Source of the DNA: Liopterus haemorrhoidalis
Lineage: Eukaryota; Arthropoda; Insecta; Coleoptera; Dytiscidae
Length of the DNA: 64,000 bases
NCBI GenBank assembly: GCA_963971575.1
Contig: OZ020617.1
Span: forward strand, 40,954,606-41,018,605
Reading direction: 5' to 3'
The position numbers and the translations under genes are program-made. This document shows positions 11,995 to 23,695 of this stretch, piece after piece. The notes below the pieces were generated by a model. The model was given only the letters and a program-made list of their open reading frames with translations. It had not been told where the DNA came from and searched no databases. Positions within the stretch are counted from its first letter, which is position 1; each line of letters starts with the position of its first letter.

Positions 11995-12575
11995 TTACAA
12001 ATCAAATCTATTTTTCTCTGTTATGTCAGATCTTTAAAACTTTATACTTGTTTTAATTATGTCTGAACGAAGCTGGAAAGATTTCTAAATATATACAACA
12101 TTCCAAACCACCAATCAAAATTTTCCACTAATTATTTTTTCGTTTTATTTCCCCAATTTATCATCAAAAATTCTTGCATCCTGTTACAATTCATGACATC
12201 CTTCTGGACCAATATTTCAAAAGTTAAGCCATCCATACACAAGAATCCAACACCCACACATATCGACCGATGGGCGCGTCTAGTCGTCTCTTTTGGTGGG
12301 CGTCGTCATGACGTCAGTCATGACGTACACATCTCTCGACGTCCCGACGCTTGTAATGCGTACTTTGTATATACGTATATTGTACTAGTACATGTGGGTG
12401 GATGTTTATCAGCAAAGTTTATTTGTGAAGAAGATAGTAGGATGCAAAAATTAATTAATTAAATAAAATAGAATGATTAAAAAAAGAAAAATATGTAAAT
12501 TACACACTTGTAATTAGTATATATAACGACTACGTTTAATCGACGACAACACTTCGCTACTAAGACAAATATTTT
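11995..12575. other. No feature recognised
   Basis: Unique-looking sequence with a GC-richer patch at 12260-12355 containing CGTCATGACGTCAGTCATGACG, a local palindrome. No supported gene. Confidence 0.4.
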
Positions 12576-12589
12576 ACAAATTTTGACGA

Positions 12590-12770
12590 GAGTGGACTTG
12601 TTTGTGACTGAAGAGGTCAATTCTAGATACGAACATTTTGCCACAAATAACGCAGAGATAATTTAGCAGTTTTAATTCTATTCGTAATTTCAGTTGCATC
12701 AGCATCACTTGATTTATCATGGTGCCCATGTATTTGAAAGCAAAAACTATCTCAAAAGTATTGCCATTAA
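12590..12770 (-). pseudogene. RTE-type LINE fragment, C-terminal with zinc-finger-like end
   Basis: Reads INGNTFEIVFAFKYMGTMIN, resembling the segment after the RT palm in RTE-like elements (NG--FE-V--F-YLGT), then CVICGKMF-SRIDLFSHKQVH, a CCHH-like end. It probably continues the fragment at 13560-13790; a mariner lies between. Confidence 0.55.
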
Positions 12771-13470
12771 TTTTTCCGGGTAGTCGATGTGAATGATACC
12801 GTGCGCATCCCAAAAAACTGTGGCCATAACTTTGTTGACTGACAGACCCACCTTGGCGTTCTTCGGCTTCGATTCGCCACTAGCAGTCCACTGTTTCGAC
12901 TGTTTCTTGGTCTCTGGAGTGTTGTGATGAATCCATGTTTCGTCCACGGTTACGAAACGGCGCAAAAAGTCCTTCTTATCGCGGTTGAACATCGCCAAAC
13001 ATTCTTTCGAAATGGTTAGACGCTCACGTTTGTTGTCGACTGAGAGCAAGCGACATCCATCTGGCAGACACCTATCTGGCAGAGAGCCTCCTCATTCCCA
13101 AATATTCATGCAAAATTTTGAGCGCCGATTCGGTTGAGATGCTCGCAGCCTCCGCTATCTCGCGCTTAGTCACTCGTTGATCGTCGATTATCATTCCATG
13201 GATTTTATCAACCATTTCTAGCATGGTGACCGTTTTTGGGCGGCCTGGATCATCAAAAATGCTCTTACGAGAGCGTTTAAATTCAGCTGTCCAATATTTA
13301 ATTTTTGATATCGAAGGTAGAGTCCCCATCAACATCGTTCAATTCAGTGTTGATCTCATCACTCGTTTTCTTTTTCAAAAACAAATATCTAATCCCTGCA
13401 CGATATTCGAATTTATTCGTTTTTGTAAAAATGCAAAATTTGTTCACTTTCAATGAGTGTCAAATACAAA
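12770..13470 (-). mobile_element. Mariner (DD34D) remnant, 3'-truncated
   Basis: Transposase is readable in pieces. One is IKYWTAEFKRSRKSIFDDPG, then KILHEYLGMRRLSAR (13335-13072). A second frame holds DFLRRFVTVDETWIHHNTPE and VMATVFWDAHGIIHIDY (13049-12790). The first catalytic Asp (VDETW) is present. The second half, with the other two catalytic Asp, is gone. The N-terminus (13450-13335) is frameshifted. It interrupts an RTE-like LINE. Confidence 0.85.
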
Positions 13471-13559
13471 CTAAATGACGCAGCTAATTGAAAATTTTAC
13501 AGTAGTCATTTGAAGATTAGGATTTACGAAAAATAACATTTATTTGATACTGGTGGCGC

Positions 13560-13790
13560 CATTTCTTGCCTAGGTCGATTTCTATTAAACCGCTCCTCGT
13601 ATCAAACACCCCTTGTATTACGCCTTCATCCTTATTTGAAATAATATCCAGGTTCTCCGCATATCCTAAAATCTTTTGGTACCCATTGATCTGTAGACTA
13701 TGGTGATTGGTATCTTGGACTTTTTGCAGAACAATCTCCAGCAGTTGGACTACAGTAAGTATTTTTAAAGGCTGTGACAAAAAGTATCCT
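13560..13790 (-). pseudogene. RTE-type reverse transcriptase palm fragment
   Basis: Reads YQKILGYAENLDIISN, corresponding to the LGYADDLDII active-site strand of RTE-like reverse transcriptases, here AEN instead of ADD. Hence inactive. Same strand and order as 12590-12770. Confidence 0.6.
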
Positions 13791-13817
13791 ACTTTTCCTC
13801 TGCTTATGGATCTCGAC

Positions 13818-14164
13818 CAGGGTTGCCAGATTATTATTTTACCAAATCGGGATTAAGGCGCAAAAAGCGGGACAACCTAATAAAATGTACAGTTCAAAAT
13901 GTTTATAAAAAGTCTCTCTCCCAAAATAGTAGTAACGAGCAAAAGAAAAAGGTCTTCACTCCGGAAATAGAAGTGATGAGCAAAAAAAAAGGTCTTCACT
14001 CCCAAAATAGAACTGATGAGCAAAAAAAAAGGTCCTCACTCCCAAGTGATGAGCAAGACAAAAAATTTTGATTAATTCGTGATTTTAGCTGTCCCGCGCG
14101 GGACAATCTATTTTTGTTCAAAAAGCGGGACGTCCCGCGAAATTCGGGACGTCTGGCAACCCTG
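13818..14164. mobile_element. hAT MITE, 347 bp
   Basis: Ends CAGGGTTGCCAGA and TCTGGCAACCCTG are perfect 13-bp TIRs, with exact TSD ATCTCGAC on both sides (13810-13817 and 14165-14172). Inside are three to four copies of an AGTGATGAGCAAAAAAAAGG-type minisatellite unit and GCGGGAC/GTCCCGC blocks. Confidence 0.93.
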
Positions 14165-14599
14165 ATCTCGACACACTTCATATTTAACTCTTGTAATATA
14201 AAAGCTATTTTTTATTTAATCCAATTAAATTTCATTTGGTTCTTTTAACATCTGCGGTTAAATATACTCAGGAGACCAATATTTTAAATTTGTTTTCATC
14301 AGTAGACGTTAGAGTATTTTCCCATGTAAAGTTCAAAGTTCACCGTTTGTTTTCCTTGTAATTAAGCTCTTTAGCAAGCTTACATTGCCGTAATATAAAA
14401 AGTTCTCTCATTATTAATGTTTTAATTGCAAATATTGAAGGGAAGAGGGTTTGAATTTTTATAGTGGCAACTGTGTAATAACTATAAAAGTGCCGCAATT
14501 ATGCCTAGATGTTATTCTAATTGTCAAGACTCAAAGGTGCTCATTTGGCTGATATTATATTTCGTGTATAAATGTCATGCTTTCTCTATAGATGCATAA

Positions 14600-15125
14600 C
14601 ACACACATGTTTCAATCACAGCCCTTCAATGTAGTCACCAGTGTTGTGTAAGACCCGTTTCTGGCGATATGGAAGTCATAAGATACCAACGCAATACCTG
14701 TTTGGTCGGTTGTTCGTATAGAACGATCTACGGCGCCAAGATTATCTCGGAAAGTTTTGAATTAAATGCCGCGAAGTGATCGTTTCAGGGATCAAATTGA
14801 AGTCACAGGGACTTAAGTCAGGAGAATACAACGGGTGGTAGAGCCCAGTCCCAGTCCTATCGATTAAACATCTCATCTACATCTTGTGCAAGATGCATTC
14901 GAATGTTGTCATACAAAATGATAGGTGGGTTCCACAGAAAGAGTCTCCTGTTGTTCCTCAAAGCTGGTCATAGGATGTTTAAACAATTTTAGAGTAATAC
15001 TGGACAGCCACTTTTTAACACTTTACACGTGCTCGGCATCGAGTTGAGCGATGAGTGCTTCTACACAGGCAACTGTGTAGCATTTTCCCTAGTTAGTCCA
15101 GCGGAACACTTATACGTGATCACTA
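14600..15125 (-). pseudogene. Mariner transposase relic
   Basis: Heavily decayed. The minus strand reads PIILYDNIRMHLAQDVDEMF, then LYHPLYSPDLSPCDFNLIPE and near the end RQKRVLHNTGDYIEGL. This corresponds to the second and third catalytic Asp region and C-terminus of a DD34D mariner. Several stops and shifts. Confidence 0.65.
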
Positions 15126-15502
15126 AGTACTACTAATATTGTTTACAACGAAGATCTTACTTAAATTATTTGTGTAAATAGCACATATTAATACAATAGT
15201 AGATTAAAACAAAAAATATGCTTGGATCTTTCTGCAACGATTCACTCCAAACCAGACTTGCCCTAATTTTGACCTAGGCTCGCTCTAAGCCGACTACGAC
15301 TGCGACTTTGTAATTATGACAAAAAAAAAAACTTATAACGTTACTCATGTGTCTGTCTAACTGTTCGGTAGAAATTAGACTTTAGCCATTCGGGAAATCG
15401 CGGTAAAAAAAGAAACAAATATGTATTTAACGATATGTATTTTAATGCGTGGATAAACCATCAAATTATTATTTTTAGTAAATTAATATTATACTAGATA
15501 CT

Positions 15503-15929
15503 AGAATTCGGATTTCAGATCTGGTCACCATATCTCAATAAAGACATTGATCTACTCGAGAAAGTACAGCGAAGATTTACGAAATCAGTGTCAGGTTTAA
15601 AAAGAAAGTCATACGATGAGCGCTTGCGTATCTTAAATTTACCACGATTACAAGACAGAAGAAGACGCGGTGACCTGATAAAAACATATAAAATCTTAAA
15701 TGGGCATTATAACTGCAAAGATATAATAAATATCTTAACACGAAACTACAATATTCACTTAAGAGGACATAATTACAAATTAAAGAAAAAAAAGTTTCGG
15801 TTATCTATCAGGCAGTACTTCTTCTCCAACCGGGTCGTGCATGGATGGAACAACCTTACTTCGCTCGTGGCGGAATCAGCTAGCATAAATATTTTCAAAA
15901 ACCAGCTGCACATAGAATTACTACTGTAG
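15503..15929 (+). pseudogene. LINE reverse transcriptase C-terminal region
   Basis: Reads IWSPYLNKDIDLLEKVQRRF then SYDERLRILNLPRLQDRRRR, DLIKTYKILNG, and FFSNRVVHGWNNL near the end. This is the conserved tail downstream of the RT domain in CR1/jockey-type ORF2. The RT domain itself is missing (5' truncation), which is usual for LINE copies. Confidence 0.8.
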
Positions 15930-16010
15930 AAATAATAAGTGGCAACTACCGAATCAGTTGGTGAATGTAAGTAAGATGGACTGTCAAGTGAATTTAATAT
16001 GGACTGATAT

Positions 16011-16012
<2 letters not shown>

Positions 16013-16041
<29 letters not shown>

Positions 16042-17935
16042 TTACAATAGGGCCACACAACAGGCAACTGCCCAATAATAGTGCGGCACAAATATAAAGA
16101 ATAATTACATTAATTTAAAGTAGCAGTAACAAATAACAGAAAGCATCAAAATAATTATAAAAAAAAAAAAAATGAAAAATAATACAAATAATTATAAAAA
16201 TAATAGTAATATCATTAATAATAATAACAACATAAATAGTTCATGAAAAGAGGGTAACTTAAGATTAAAACAATAATTTAAATTACATCGTTGATAATAT
16301 TTTTGAATGTAGTTAAGTTATTACCAAAAATATCCGGTGTATTTACATTTTTACATACACTGTTGTATAACAAAGACATTCGCACAACCGGAGAATTCAT
16401 GGCAGAATTAGTATTAATATGTGATAAATAAAATATGTCATTGATTCTGGTATTATAGTTGGGTGTGCGAATACCAAACTTAGACAACAGGTCAGGACAA
16501 TCTACTTCATTATTCAAAATTTTATATAAGAACATACAGTCAATGACACGTCTTCTGTGCTCCAATGTTTTTAAATTAAATTCAGTATCTGGAAATTTGT
16601 AACTGATAAAATTAGTAAACTTATTTTGAATACTTTCCATACGTTTTATATATACATCATACTGAGGGTTCCAACAGGATGAAGCATATTCAAGTTGACT
16701 TCTAATTAAAGAAAAATATAGTAATAGAAGCGTTTTTGGATTAGTAAATATCCTACCAGTTCTAATTAGAAATCCGAGCATCTTATAAGATTTTTGAATG
16801 ATATTATTAATATGAACATCAAATATTAATTTCGAATCGATAGTGACGCCTAAGTCTTTAATTGTATTAACTTTAACCAGGGTTTTATCATTAATATTAT
16901 AATTAAATTCAAATATGTATCTATTACGCGAAAAAGTTATATGAAAACATTTAGATATGTTTAATTCAAGTTTATTTTCTTTACAATATTTAATTAACCG
17001 GTTGACATCCTCTTGTATTTTAACACAATCATTGTGTGATGTAATCTGTTTGAAAATTTTTAAATCATCAGCATATAAGAGGAATTTTGAATTTTGAAAA
17101 CAGAAGTAAATATCATTTATAAAAATGTTGAATAGTAAAGGCCCTAGGTGCGAACCCTGGGGAACTCCAGATGAAATTTTGTTATAATTTGAAGTAAATC
17201 CATTAATTGTTACACATTGTTCACGGTCTGTGAGATAAGATCTAAACCAAGCAAGCAAACATCCACCCACACCGAATCCAGCAAGTTTATGTAATAAAAT
17301 ATTATGGTCAATAGTATCAAATGCCTTGCTGAAATCAGTGTAAATAGAATCTACCTGCAAGCGATTATCCATGGATTTAAGTAAATATTCAGTATATAAA
17401 TTAAATTGCTGTTGACTGAGCGTTAGGGAAAAAACCATGTTGTTCATTAATAATACGTGGCTTCACAAAAGAAAATAAAGATTTGTACACTAATTTTTCA
17501 AAAACTTTCTCGAATATCGATAGCTTTGAAATTGGTCTATAATTCTCGATAATATTTTTTTTACCGTTTTTAAATATAGGCACTATCAGAGCTCTTTTCC
17601 ACATACTAGGAAAAACGGATTCACTTATAGATTTATTAAAAATGATTGATAAGGGTTCCGATAGTGACTGTCCGCATCTTTTTATAAAGAGAGATGGTAT
17701 ATTATCTGAACCAGCTCCTTTATTAATATCAAGTTGCATAATACATTCAAATACCTGATCACTGCTGAATGACAAATTAGAAAGGTTAAGTGTTACAGAT
17801 TGTTCATCAATATATGTTATAGTAGATGGAGGAGTATACACCGATTTAAAATAGTCAGAAAAATAAGCTGCAATCGTATAACCATTATCCGAAATTTGAT
17901 TTTTATAAATCATACTATTTGGATATGTGCAACTA
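16013..17935 (-). mobile_element. Jockey/CR1-group LINE, 5'-truncated
   Basis: The minus-strand 3' end reads GCCGCACTATTATTGGGCAG ... GTGTGGCCCTATTGT and then (AATA)n (16050-16013). Upstream is most of an ORF2. The 5' end falls inside the sequence before the RT fingers. Confidence 0.8.
16278..17913 (-). pseudogene. Nearly complete LINE reverse transcriptase (ORF2 part)
   Basis: Two frames (17913-17401 and 17447-16278) join around 17420-17440 by a single frameshift. In order: the N-terminal FNKSISESVFPSMWKRALIV block, [47 protein letters not shown], catalytic [25 protein letters not shown], and the C-terminal [15 protein letters not shown] tail. All RT core motifs, including YADD, are intact. 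No endonuclease domain (5' truncated). A young copy by its few lesions. Confidence 0.9.
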
Positions 17936-18199
17936 GTGATATGACCTTAACATGGACTGGAACTTTTATAATTCTGTTTAATTTTGTTTTAGAAAATACC
18001 TGTGTGGATTGATTTTATTTATTGTAAAATGAAGTATTATTTAAAATAATAATTGTAATGTGTCAACTTGTATATTCGGGAGTAATACCATCTGTCAGCT
18101 GCCTCCTCCTTAAACTGTATTAAAAATAATAATAATAATAATTATATTTTTATAGGTTTTCGCCAAAAATGTATAAATGTTTGTCCCCTACCCTCTTTC

Positions 18200-18395
18200 C
18201 CGTAATTAAAAATACTTTACTTTCAAGTAATTATAGAGAATATATTTTTTAGTAAACTTTTAATGATATATATGATATTTAAAAAGTAAAATTTGTTTCA
18301 TTCAAATTCAAAGATACCTAACACTTTTTAAAAAAAGTTTTCCGTGATATCCTGTACTTTATTCGAACAATTTAGTTATTACCATTCGATTCTTT
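18200..18395. repeat. Dispersed repeat, partner of 660-900
   Basis: Same block order as 660-900 with diverged spacing. Noncoding. Confidence 0.5.
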
Positions 18396-18411
18396 CGGTA
18401 AACTTTGGTTG

Positions 18412-18571
18412 CCGATCAGCGTAGCGCAGTGATAACACACGTGCCCAGCGTTGCTAAGGTCTCGAGTTCGAATCCTGTTCAGGCATGGAATTTTCACCAC
18501 GGAAATATATAATTGTCCAGAATAATTGCCTATGTATCAAAGGCATAAACGGGAAATAAAAAAAATATTAG
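18412..18571 (+). mobile_element. tRNA-derived SINE, family 2
   Basis: GCGTAGCGCAGTGATAACAC (A-box region) and GAGTTCGAATCCTG (B box), then a short body and A-rich tail GGGAAATAAAAAAAAT. The A-box half recurs at 32656-32700. Confidence 0.6.
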
Positions 18572-18719
18572 GTGTACACATGAATAATCCAAATTATTTT
18601 AAGCAGTTAAGGAATTAATTTTAGAATCAATTGATTTTCCCGCTCTTTTGCGGTTATATAGTGTTGACATATAGTTATTAAAAATGAGAGTTGGTATGCT
18701 TGACAGCCTAACATAACCT

Positions 18720-19800
18720 TCAAAAGTATTCAGTTCAGTACAGTCGAAAATTGCAACAGATAAGGTGCATATCCGACACTGTATTCTTTACGAATTCCAA
18801 CAAGGAAAAAATACTGCAAGAGCGAGCGAATCGATTTGATCCTTTCTCGGGAAGGTGTTGTATCGTACGATATGTGCGCATTTTGGTTTAAGCAGTTTAA
18901 AAGCGGTGATTTCTGTCTGAACGACAAACCACGCCCTGGAGGCCCTCGAAAGTGCGACAACGATGATTAGGAGAAGCTGCTCGCTGAAAATTCGTCACAA
19001 ACGCAAAAAGAGCTTGCAGAACAGTTGGGAGTAACGCAGCAAACGATTTCCAAATGCCTACATGAGATGGAAAAGATCCAGAAAGAAGGAAAATGAGTTC
19101 CGCATGAACTCACTGAAACCATGAAAAATCAACGAGTGACATCTTTCTCTTCTCAATAAGCAGCGTCGAAAGTCTTTTTTGTGGAAAATCGTTACGGGCG
19201 ATGAGAAATGGATACTCTATGACAATCCGAAACGCAGAAAGTCATGGGTAATTCCCGGCGAATCATCAAAATCGGTCGCAAAACCCAATCGCTTCGGAAA
19301 GAAGGTTCTTCTCTGCATTTGGTGGGATATCAAGGGCGTGCTTTATTATGAGTTGTTGAAACCGGGCGATACAGTTACTGCGGACTGCTACCAACGTTAA
19401 TTAATCTGCTCGAGTCAAGAATTGGAACGAAAACGCCCGTATTCTGGCAAAGTAAAACGTCCAGTGAAATTGTTGCATGACAATGCCAAGCCGCACATTG
19501 CTTCCAGTACAAAAGACACCATAATGAGTCTTGGCTGGGATGTCTTGCAGCACCCAGCGTATTTATCAGACATTCCTTTATCCGATTACCACTTATTCCG
19601 GTCGATGCAACACGCCTTGTCCGATATGCACTTCCAATCAGTGGATGAGATCCGAAAATGGCTTGACGACTTTATCGTGTCCATAATATTTTTCTAAGAT
19701 GGAATTCATCAGCTGCCTGAAAGATGGCTTAGAGTTATAGAAAGCAAGAGCGAATACTCTGATTGAACAATTTAAAATAAACAATTATGTAAAAATCAAT
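18720..19800 (+). mobile_element. Mariner (Mos1/mauritiana-like), degraded
   Basis: Coding in several frames. The clearest parts are [20 protein letters not shown] to [18 protein letters not shown] (19179-19400), and KLLHDNAKPHIASS to LSDYHLFRSMQHALSDM (19422-19697). All three catalytic Asp positions are visible, but the usual YSPD is YLSD and there are at least four breaks. TIRs not located with confidence. Confidence 0.85.
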
Positions 19801-19876
19801 TCTTTTAAAATAAACCTTGAATGTAGCTGAAAAAAAATAAACGCTCAAATTAAAATAACACAACAAATGACTGTAC

Positions 19877-19920
19877 CGGGTGTTAAAAGCCTAGATGCAG
19901 AAGCACCCAAAAAATTGTAA
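19877..19920 (+). repeat. LINE 3' terminal stem-loop
   Basis: CGGGTGTTAAAAGCCTAGAT followed by GCAGAAGCACCC and an A-rich tail. The GGGTG(C/T)...GCACCC stem is repeated near 54288 and 57646 at LINE ends. No body is attached here. Confidence 0.5.
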
Positions 19921-20309
19921 TAAAAAAAAAAATGACGATTGGGTACATTTGTTTAGTGTAAACGTATCACGAATACCAAACGGGAACAAGTGAAAATTTG
20001 TGCAAATGTATCGCTTTGCCTGCTAACCTTCGCTGTACGTAAATCCACCATGAGAATACACACTTTTAAGTGTCAATAAAATATCCAGTAAACGTGAATC
20101 ATAACACCCAGTCTGTTCTAAATTGAAAACAAATGTTTAAATTCCAACATTCTTAGTAACGCTGTCATAAAATTGAATAATTAGCTTTAGTGAAATTTAC
20201 TTGAAGTATTTAATTAATGAACTTTTCTTATTAACCGTGACACATGTAATCCAGAAATATTTAGTGAAAGGAATCAAATATAAAATCATAGATATTTTTA
20301 CTACTTTTT

Positions 20310-20428
20310 TACGGTTTTTCGTAGTTATGAACAAGAAACCCTTACCGTCACGCATACGTCTGTCTGTCTTTTCAATAGAAATTATGACCAAACGGCTGGA
20401 CCTAGAGTGTTGAAATTTGTCATGCATA
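20310..20428 (+). repeat. 5' fragment of HINE-like element
   Basis: AAACCCTTACCGTCA, a short GTCT run and ACCAAACGGCTGGACCTAGA match the 5' third of the HINE-like family. The DD41D element is inserted at its TA. Confidence 0.55.
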
Positions 20429-20430
20429 TA

Positions 20431-21729
20431 CAAGGTGTCTCAAAAGAAATTTTATATTTAGTGGATCGATTAAAAAAAAGTAAGCCGTATATAGAAATTT
20501 TTTTTATTAATTATTAAAATACACTTTTTGGGGATTTATTTCTTAAAAATAATATCGTCTAAATGTAGACCCTCGCGTTCTCGGCACTCATTTAATCGAA
20601 CAGTAAAATTACTTATGACGTCTCGGCAGGTGGACTCAGGGATGGCTGCCATTTCGTGACGGATATTTTCTTTCAAATGCGCCAGTCAAGTCGGTTTATT
20701 GGCGTAAACTTTAGATTTAAGATAACCCCATAGGAAAAAGTCCATAGGGGTTAAATCTGGACTGCGTGGAGGCCAATTTATGTCACCTCTCCGGGAGATC
20801 AATTTGCCTGAGAAAATTTCACGAACACGTGGCAGAGACATATTGGACGTGTGTGAAGTTGCTCCGTCCTGTTGGAACCATGTTCTTTGGTTATAGCCAG
20901 GAAAGTTTTGCAGTTCAGGTACCAAGAAGTTGTCTAACATCTCCACATAACGCTCTGAATTCACTGTAACTGCACGCCCCCTTTCGTCTTCAAAAAAGTA
21001 AGGGCCGATAATTCCTCGCGCCGACATTGCAGCCCATACGGTCACTTTAGGTGAATGTAGGAGTTTCTGATGTTTGCGTTTCGGATTCGTTGCACTCCAG
21101 TAGCGGCAGTTCTGCTTATTTACGTGATGAAAATGAGCTTCATCCGAAAACAAAATGTTGGTAAACGTTGAAAATCGCTCAATCACCTGATTTACGAAAT
21201 TAAGCCTCTGCTGGCATCTTGGGGCTTTAATTCTTGCACCAATTGAATTTTGTAGGGGTGCAGCTTTAGGTCTTTGTGCATAATGTGATGTAATGATGAT
21301 CTATGCACATTTAAAGCACTTGCGCGCTTCCGAATTGAAAGGTTCGGGTCGTCACGAACAGACTGATTAACATTCTCCACGTTTTCTACCGTTCTTGATG
21401 ACCTAGGTCGCCCGGATTTTGATTTATCCAGCGTTGTACCAGTCTCTTCAAACTTTTTAACCCAATGTTGAATGAGAGGAATGCTTGGAGCATCATTTAA
21501 GTGGCGAAAACCTCGAATACTGCAGAATTTTCTACGCGCTACAGTCGCCGAATCAACGTTTTTGTAAAACTCTCGCACGCATAACGCGCGGTCTGCTCCC
21601 GAGAAACGCTCCATAGCGACTCAATTCCCAAGAGCCAGACTACCGAGTGACATAACCCCCGCGCCCCTCGGTTACGTTGCGTTCACGCAGTAAGCTAAAT
21701 AAATATAAAATTTCTTTTGAGACACCTTG
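20431..21729 (-). mobile_element. Tc1/mariner-superfamily DD41D (rosa-type) element, 1299 bp
   Basis: Perfect TIRs of about 30 bp (CAAGGTGTCTCAAAAGAAAT...) with TA duplicated on both sides (20429-20430 and 21730-21731). One transposase frame on the minus strand fills the element, with only two visible lesions. The near-identical TIRs and light damage suggest recent mobility. Confidence 0.92.
20536..21614 (-). pseudogene. DD41D transposase with one frameshift and one stop
   Basis: Starts MERFSGADRALCVREFY at 21614 and runs to a stop at 20536-20538, about 358 codons. N-terminal HTH (GRPRSSRTVENVENVNQSV...RKRASALNVHRSSLHHIM), then FSDEAHFHHVNKQNCRYW (first Asp), WFQQDGATSHT (second Asp) and PPRSPDLTPMDFFLWGYL (third Asp). 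Counting from QDG to PMD gives 41 intervening residues, i.e. DD41D. A one-base shift lies at about 21186-21215, just after VQELK. A TGA interrupts after YANKPT at 20686. Otherwise intact. Confidence 0.9.
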
Positions 21730-21829
21730 TACTTTAACGTATGCTTTAAATGTTTGCCTGCAGATACAAAAAGGACTATGGTCTGTAGTATCCAAATAAG
21801 AAATAAATAAATTAATACTCAGTTCTTTG

Positions 21830-22202
21830 CAGGCGTGCAGTCAGGAATTTTTCTTGGGGAGGGGGGTCAAAAGACAAAATAGTTTTAAAAAAGTAAGAAT
21901 AGGGAAATCATTCGGTATAAGTGCACTTTATTTTTCAAAATGCAAGTGTTGACCTAAAAACAAGTTCTCACTTCCGGATAACAAGTTAGACCTAAAAAAA
22001 GAGGTCCTCGCCTCTAAAATATAAGTGATGACCTAGAAAAAGTCCTCACTTCCAAAATATAAGTGATGACCTAAAAATAAGGTCTTCACTTCCAAAATAC
22101 GAGTAGTAATGTCTACTAAAACTCATCAGCTCTATAATTCAAGTATATTCATTGAAAACACTAAAACCATGTGTTTTTTGAGCTCTTGGGGGTACGCGCC
22201 TG
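21830..22202. mobile_element. hAT-like MITE with internal minisatellite
   Basis: Ends CAGGCGTGCAG and (reverse) CAGGCGCGTAC. Flanking octamers GTTCTTTG and TTACTTTG agree at 6 of 8, so an aged TSD is plausible. Between 21960 and 22110 are three to four units of an AAGTGATGACCTA-AAGGTCCTCACTTCC-type repeat. Confidence 0.6.
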
Positions 22203-22739
22203 TTACTTTGATTCACGTATAGAAAAAATACTGACACTTCTAGAAAACTATTTTAAGCACTGCTAACTTTTTTATTATGCGATACGAAGGAGGTTAAATT
22301 AGAAAAGATGAAGTATTTTAGTCAACAAATAAGAATATTAAAATTGACGTTTTCATACATAGCCCGGCCTGACAAATTATCCGGTCCGGCCACAAGCACC
22401 AGTAGCCAGCAGTGTAGCCGACGTTGATATCGACAAATCGGATGCCGATCCGGCACATTGTTTTCACTAAGAAAAAAAAGTAGTTTTAGGGTATAAATCT
22501 TTGTGTGGAATTCCTGCTAATCTCGTTAACTCTACCTGAGCTAGCAGCCTTGTATTTGACGTGTGTAATACAGGTATATAATAGGTAGTAGTTGAATTCC
22601 ATTTAGCTATTATTACCATATTTGTCTATTTCTCTACACTATCGTGTGAAAGCGCTTGCTTAGGTCGAAACTTTCTTATCTTAGAATCTCTCTTTAGAAT
22701 CTTCAGAACTACAAAGACTTTCTTTTGAACGGGCTATTT

Positions 22740-22797
22740 GAAATCGTCATATGGGTCACTGTGCGGCCCGCGGGACATACGTTCGCCATCACTGTGC
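22740..22797. repeat. hAT-type element end
   Basis: GCGGCCCGCGGGACATACG...CGCCATCACTG is the reverse of a CAGTGATGGCGAAC terminus typical of hAT elements. No partner end recognised. Confidence 0.35.
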
Positions 22798-22859
22798 TAG
22801 GCTCTAGTTACTGATAATCACCGCTTCAGTTACAATTGCGAATATGATTCACCAGAAAA

Positions 22860-22995
22860 GAAAAAAGAATAAAAAAGAAAAAAGAGATTGCCACAGACTT
22901 TGGTATTCCTCCAAGTACACTTTCTACAATTGTAAAAAAATCACGAAGAAATTCTGAAGGAAGCCGAAAAACCTGTACCTACGAAGACATCGTCA
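22860..22995 (+). pseudogene. Pogo/Tigger helix-turn-helix relic
   Basis: Reads IATDFGIPPSTLSTIVKKSR, matching the Psq/CENP-B-type HTH of pogo-like transposases. No DDE domain follows. Confidence 0.55.
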
Positions 22996-22999
22996 AAGT

Positions 23000-23690
23000 T
23001 TTTTACTTAGTTATATATGTATTTACTCTCAATAAATTTAATGAAAGCGTTATTTTACTTATTTTGTAGTTATTTCTGTAACGAATTTCGAATTTTCTAT
23101 ATCTCATAGTACATAAAAAATATATTTATAATTTTTGTATGTAAGCCCTAATGGGTAACTATACTAATAATAAATTTTGATATTAAATATCAATATACTT
23201 TGCAAGTGACAAGCTTTTCAAATATATAATTCCGCAAATTTCTTCTGGCAGTAAAGATGTTTGTCCGCTCATAGATTTGCTTAAGGAATAAAATTCCTAG
23301 ATACGGCGCTGCATAAAGCATAAGCTATTTTCTTATAATAAATTACCTATTTAAGAGGATATTAAAAGAAAAAAAGGCACATCTACATTTTTAAATGGAA
23401 ATAAAAATCAATGCTCAATCTAGATGTCTTACAACTACAAATGTATATAATTATTAGTTTGTAATGAAAAGTTTATTAATAAAATTTCAAATCGATTTTT
23501 GATGCTAAATATATTCGTACCAAGCACGATAAAACGCTGTCATTTCAAATTATATTCGTGGTTTAACACTATAATTCACGTTGAACAATTTTTGAATTTT
23601 TTATGACGTTATTTCCTCTGAAAAAAATGCTATTAAGGGTAGGTCAACGCCAGTTAGTTATGGCGCACAGCGACGATGGCTATTTGGGTC
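23000..23690. other. No feature recognised
   Basis: AT-rich sequence without a supported gene or clear repeat ends. Confidence 0.4.
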
Positions 23691-23695
23691 TAACA

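Larger units (their letters stand above)
15480..18148 (+). mobile_element. CR1/jockey-group LINE, 5'-truncated, split by a second LINE
   Basis: Coding C-terminus at 15503-15929, 3' UTR to about 16010, then a minus-strand LINE (16013-17935), then the remaining UTR and an (AAT)n tail at 18120-18148. TGATAT occurs on both sides of the inner element and ATATGGAC/ACATGGAC blocks flank it. Confidence 0.6.
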
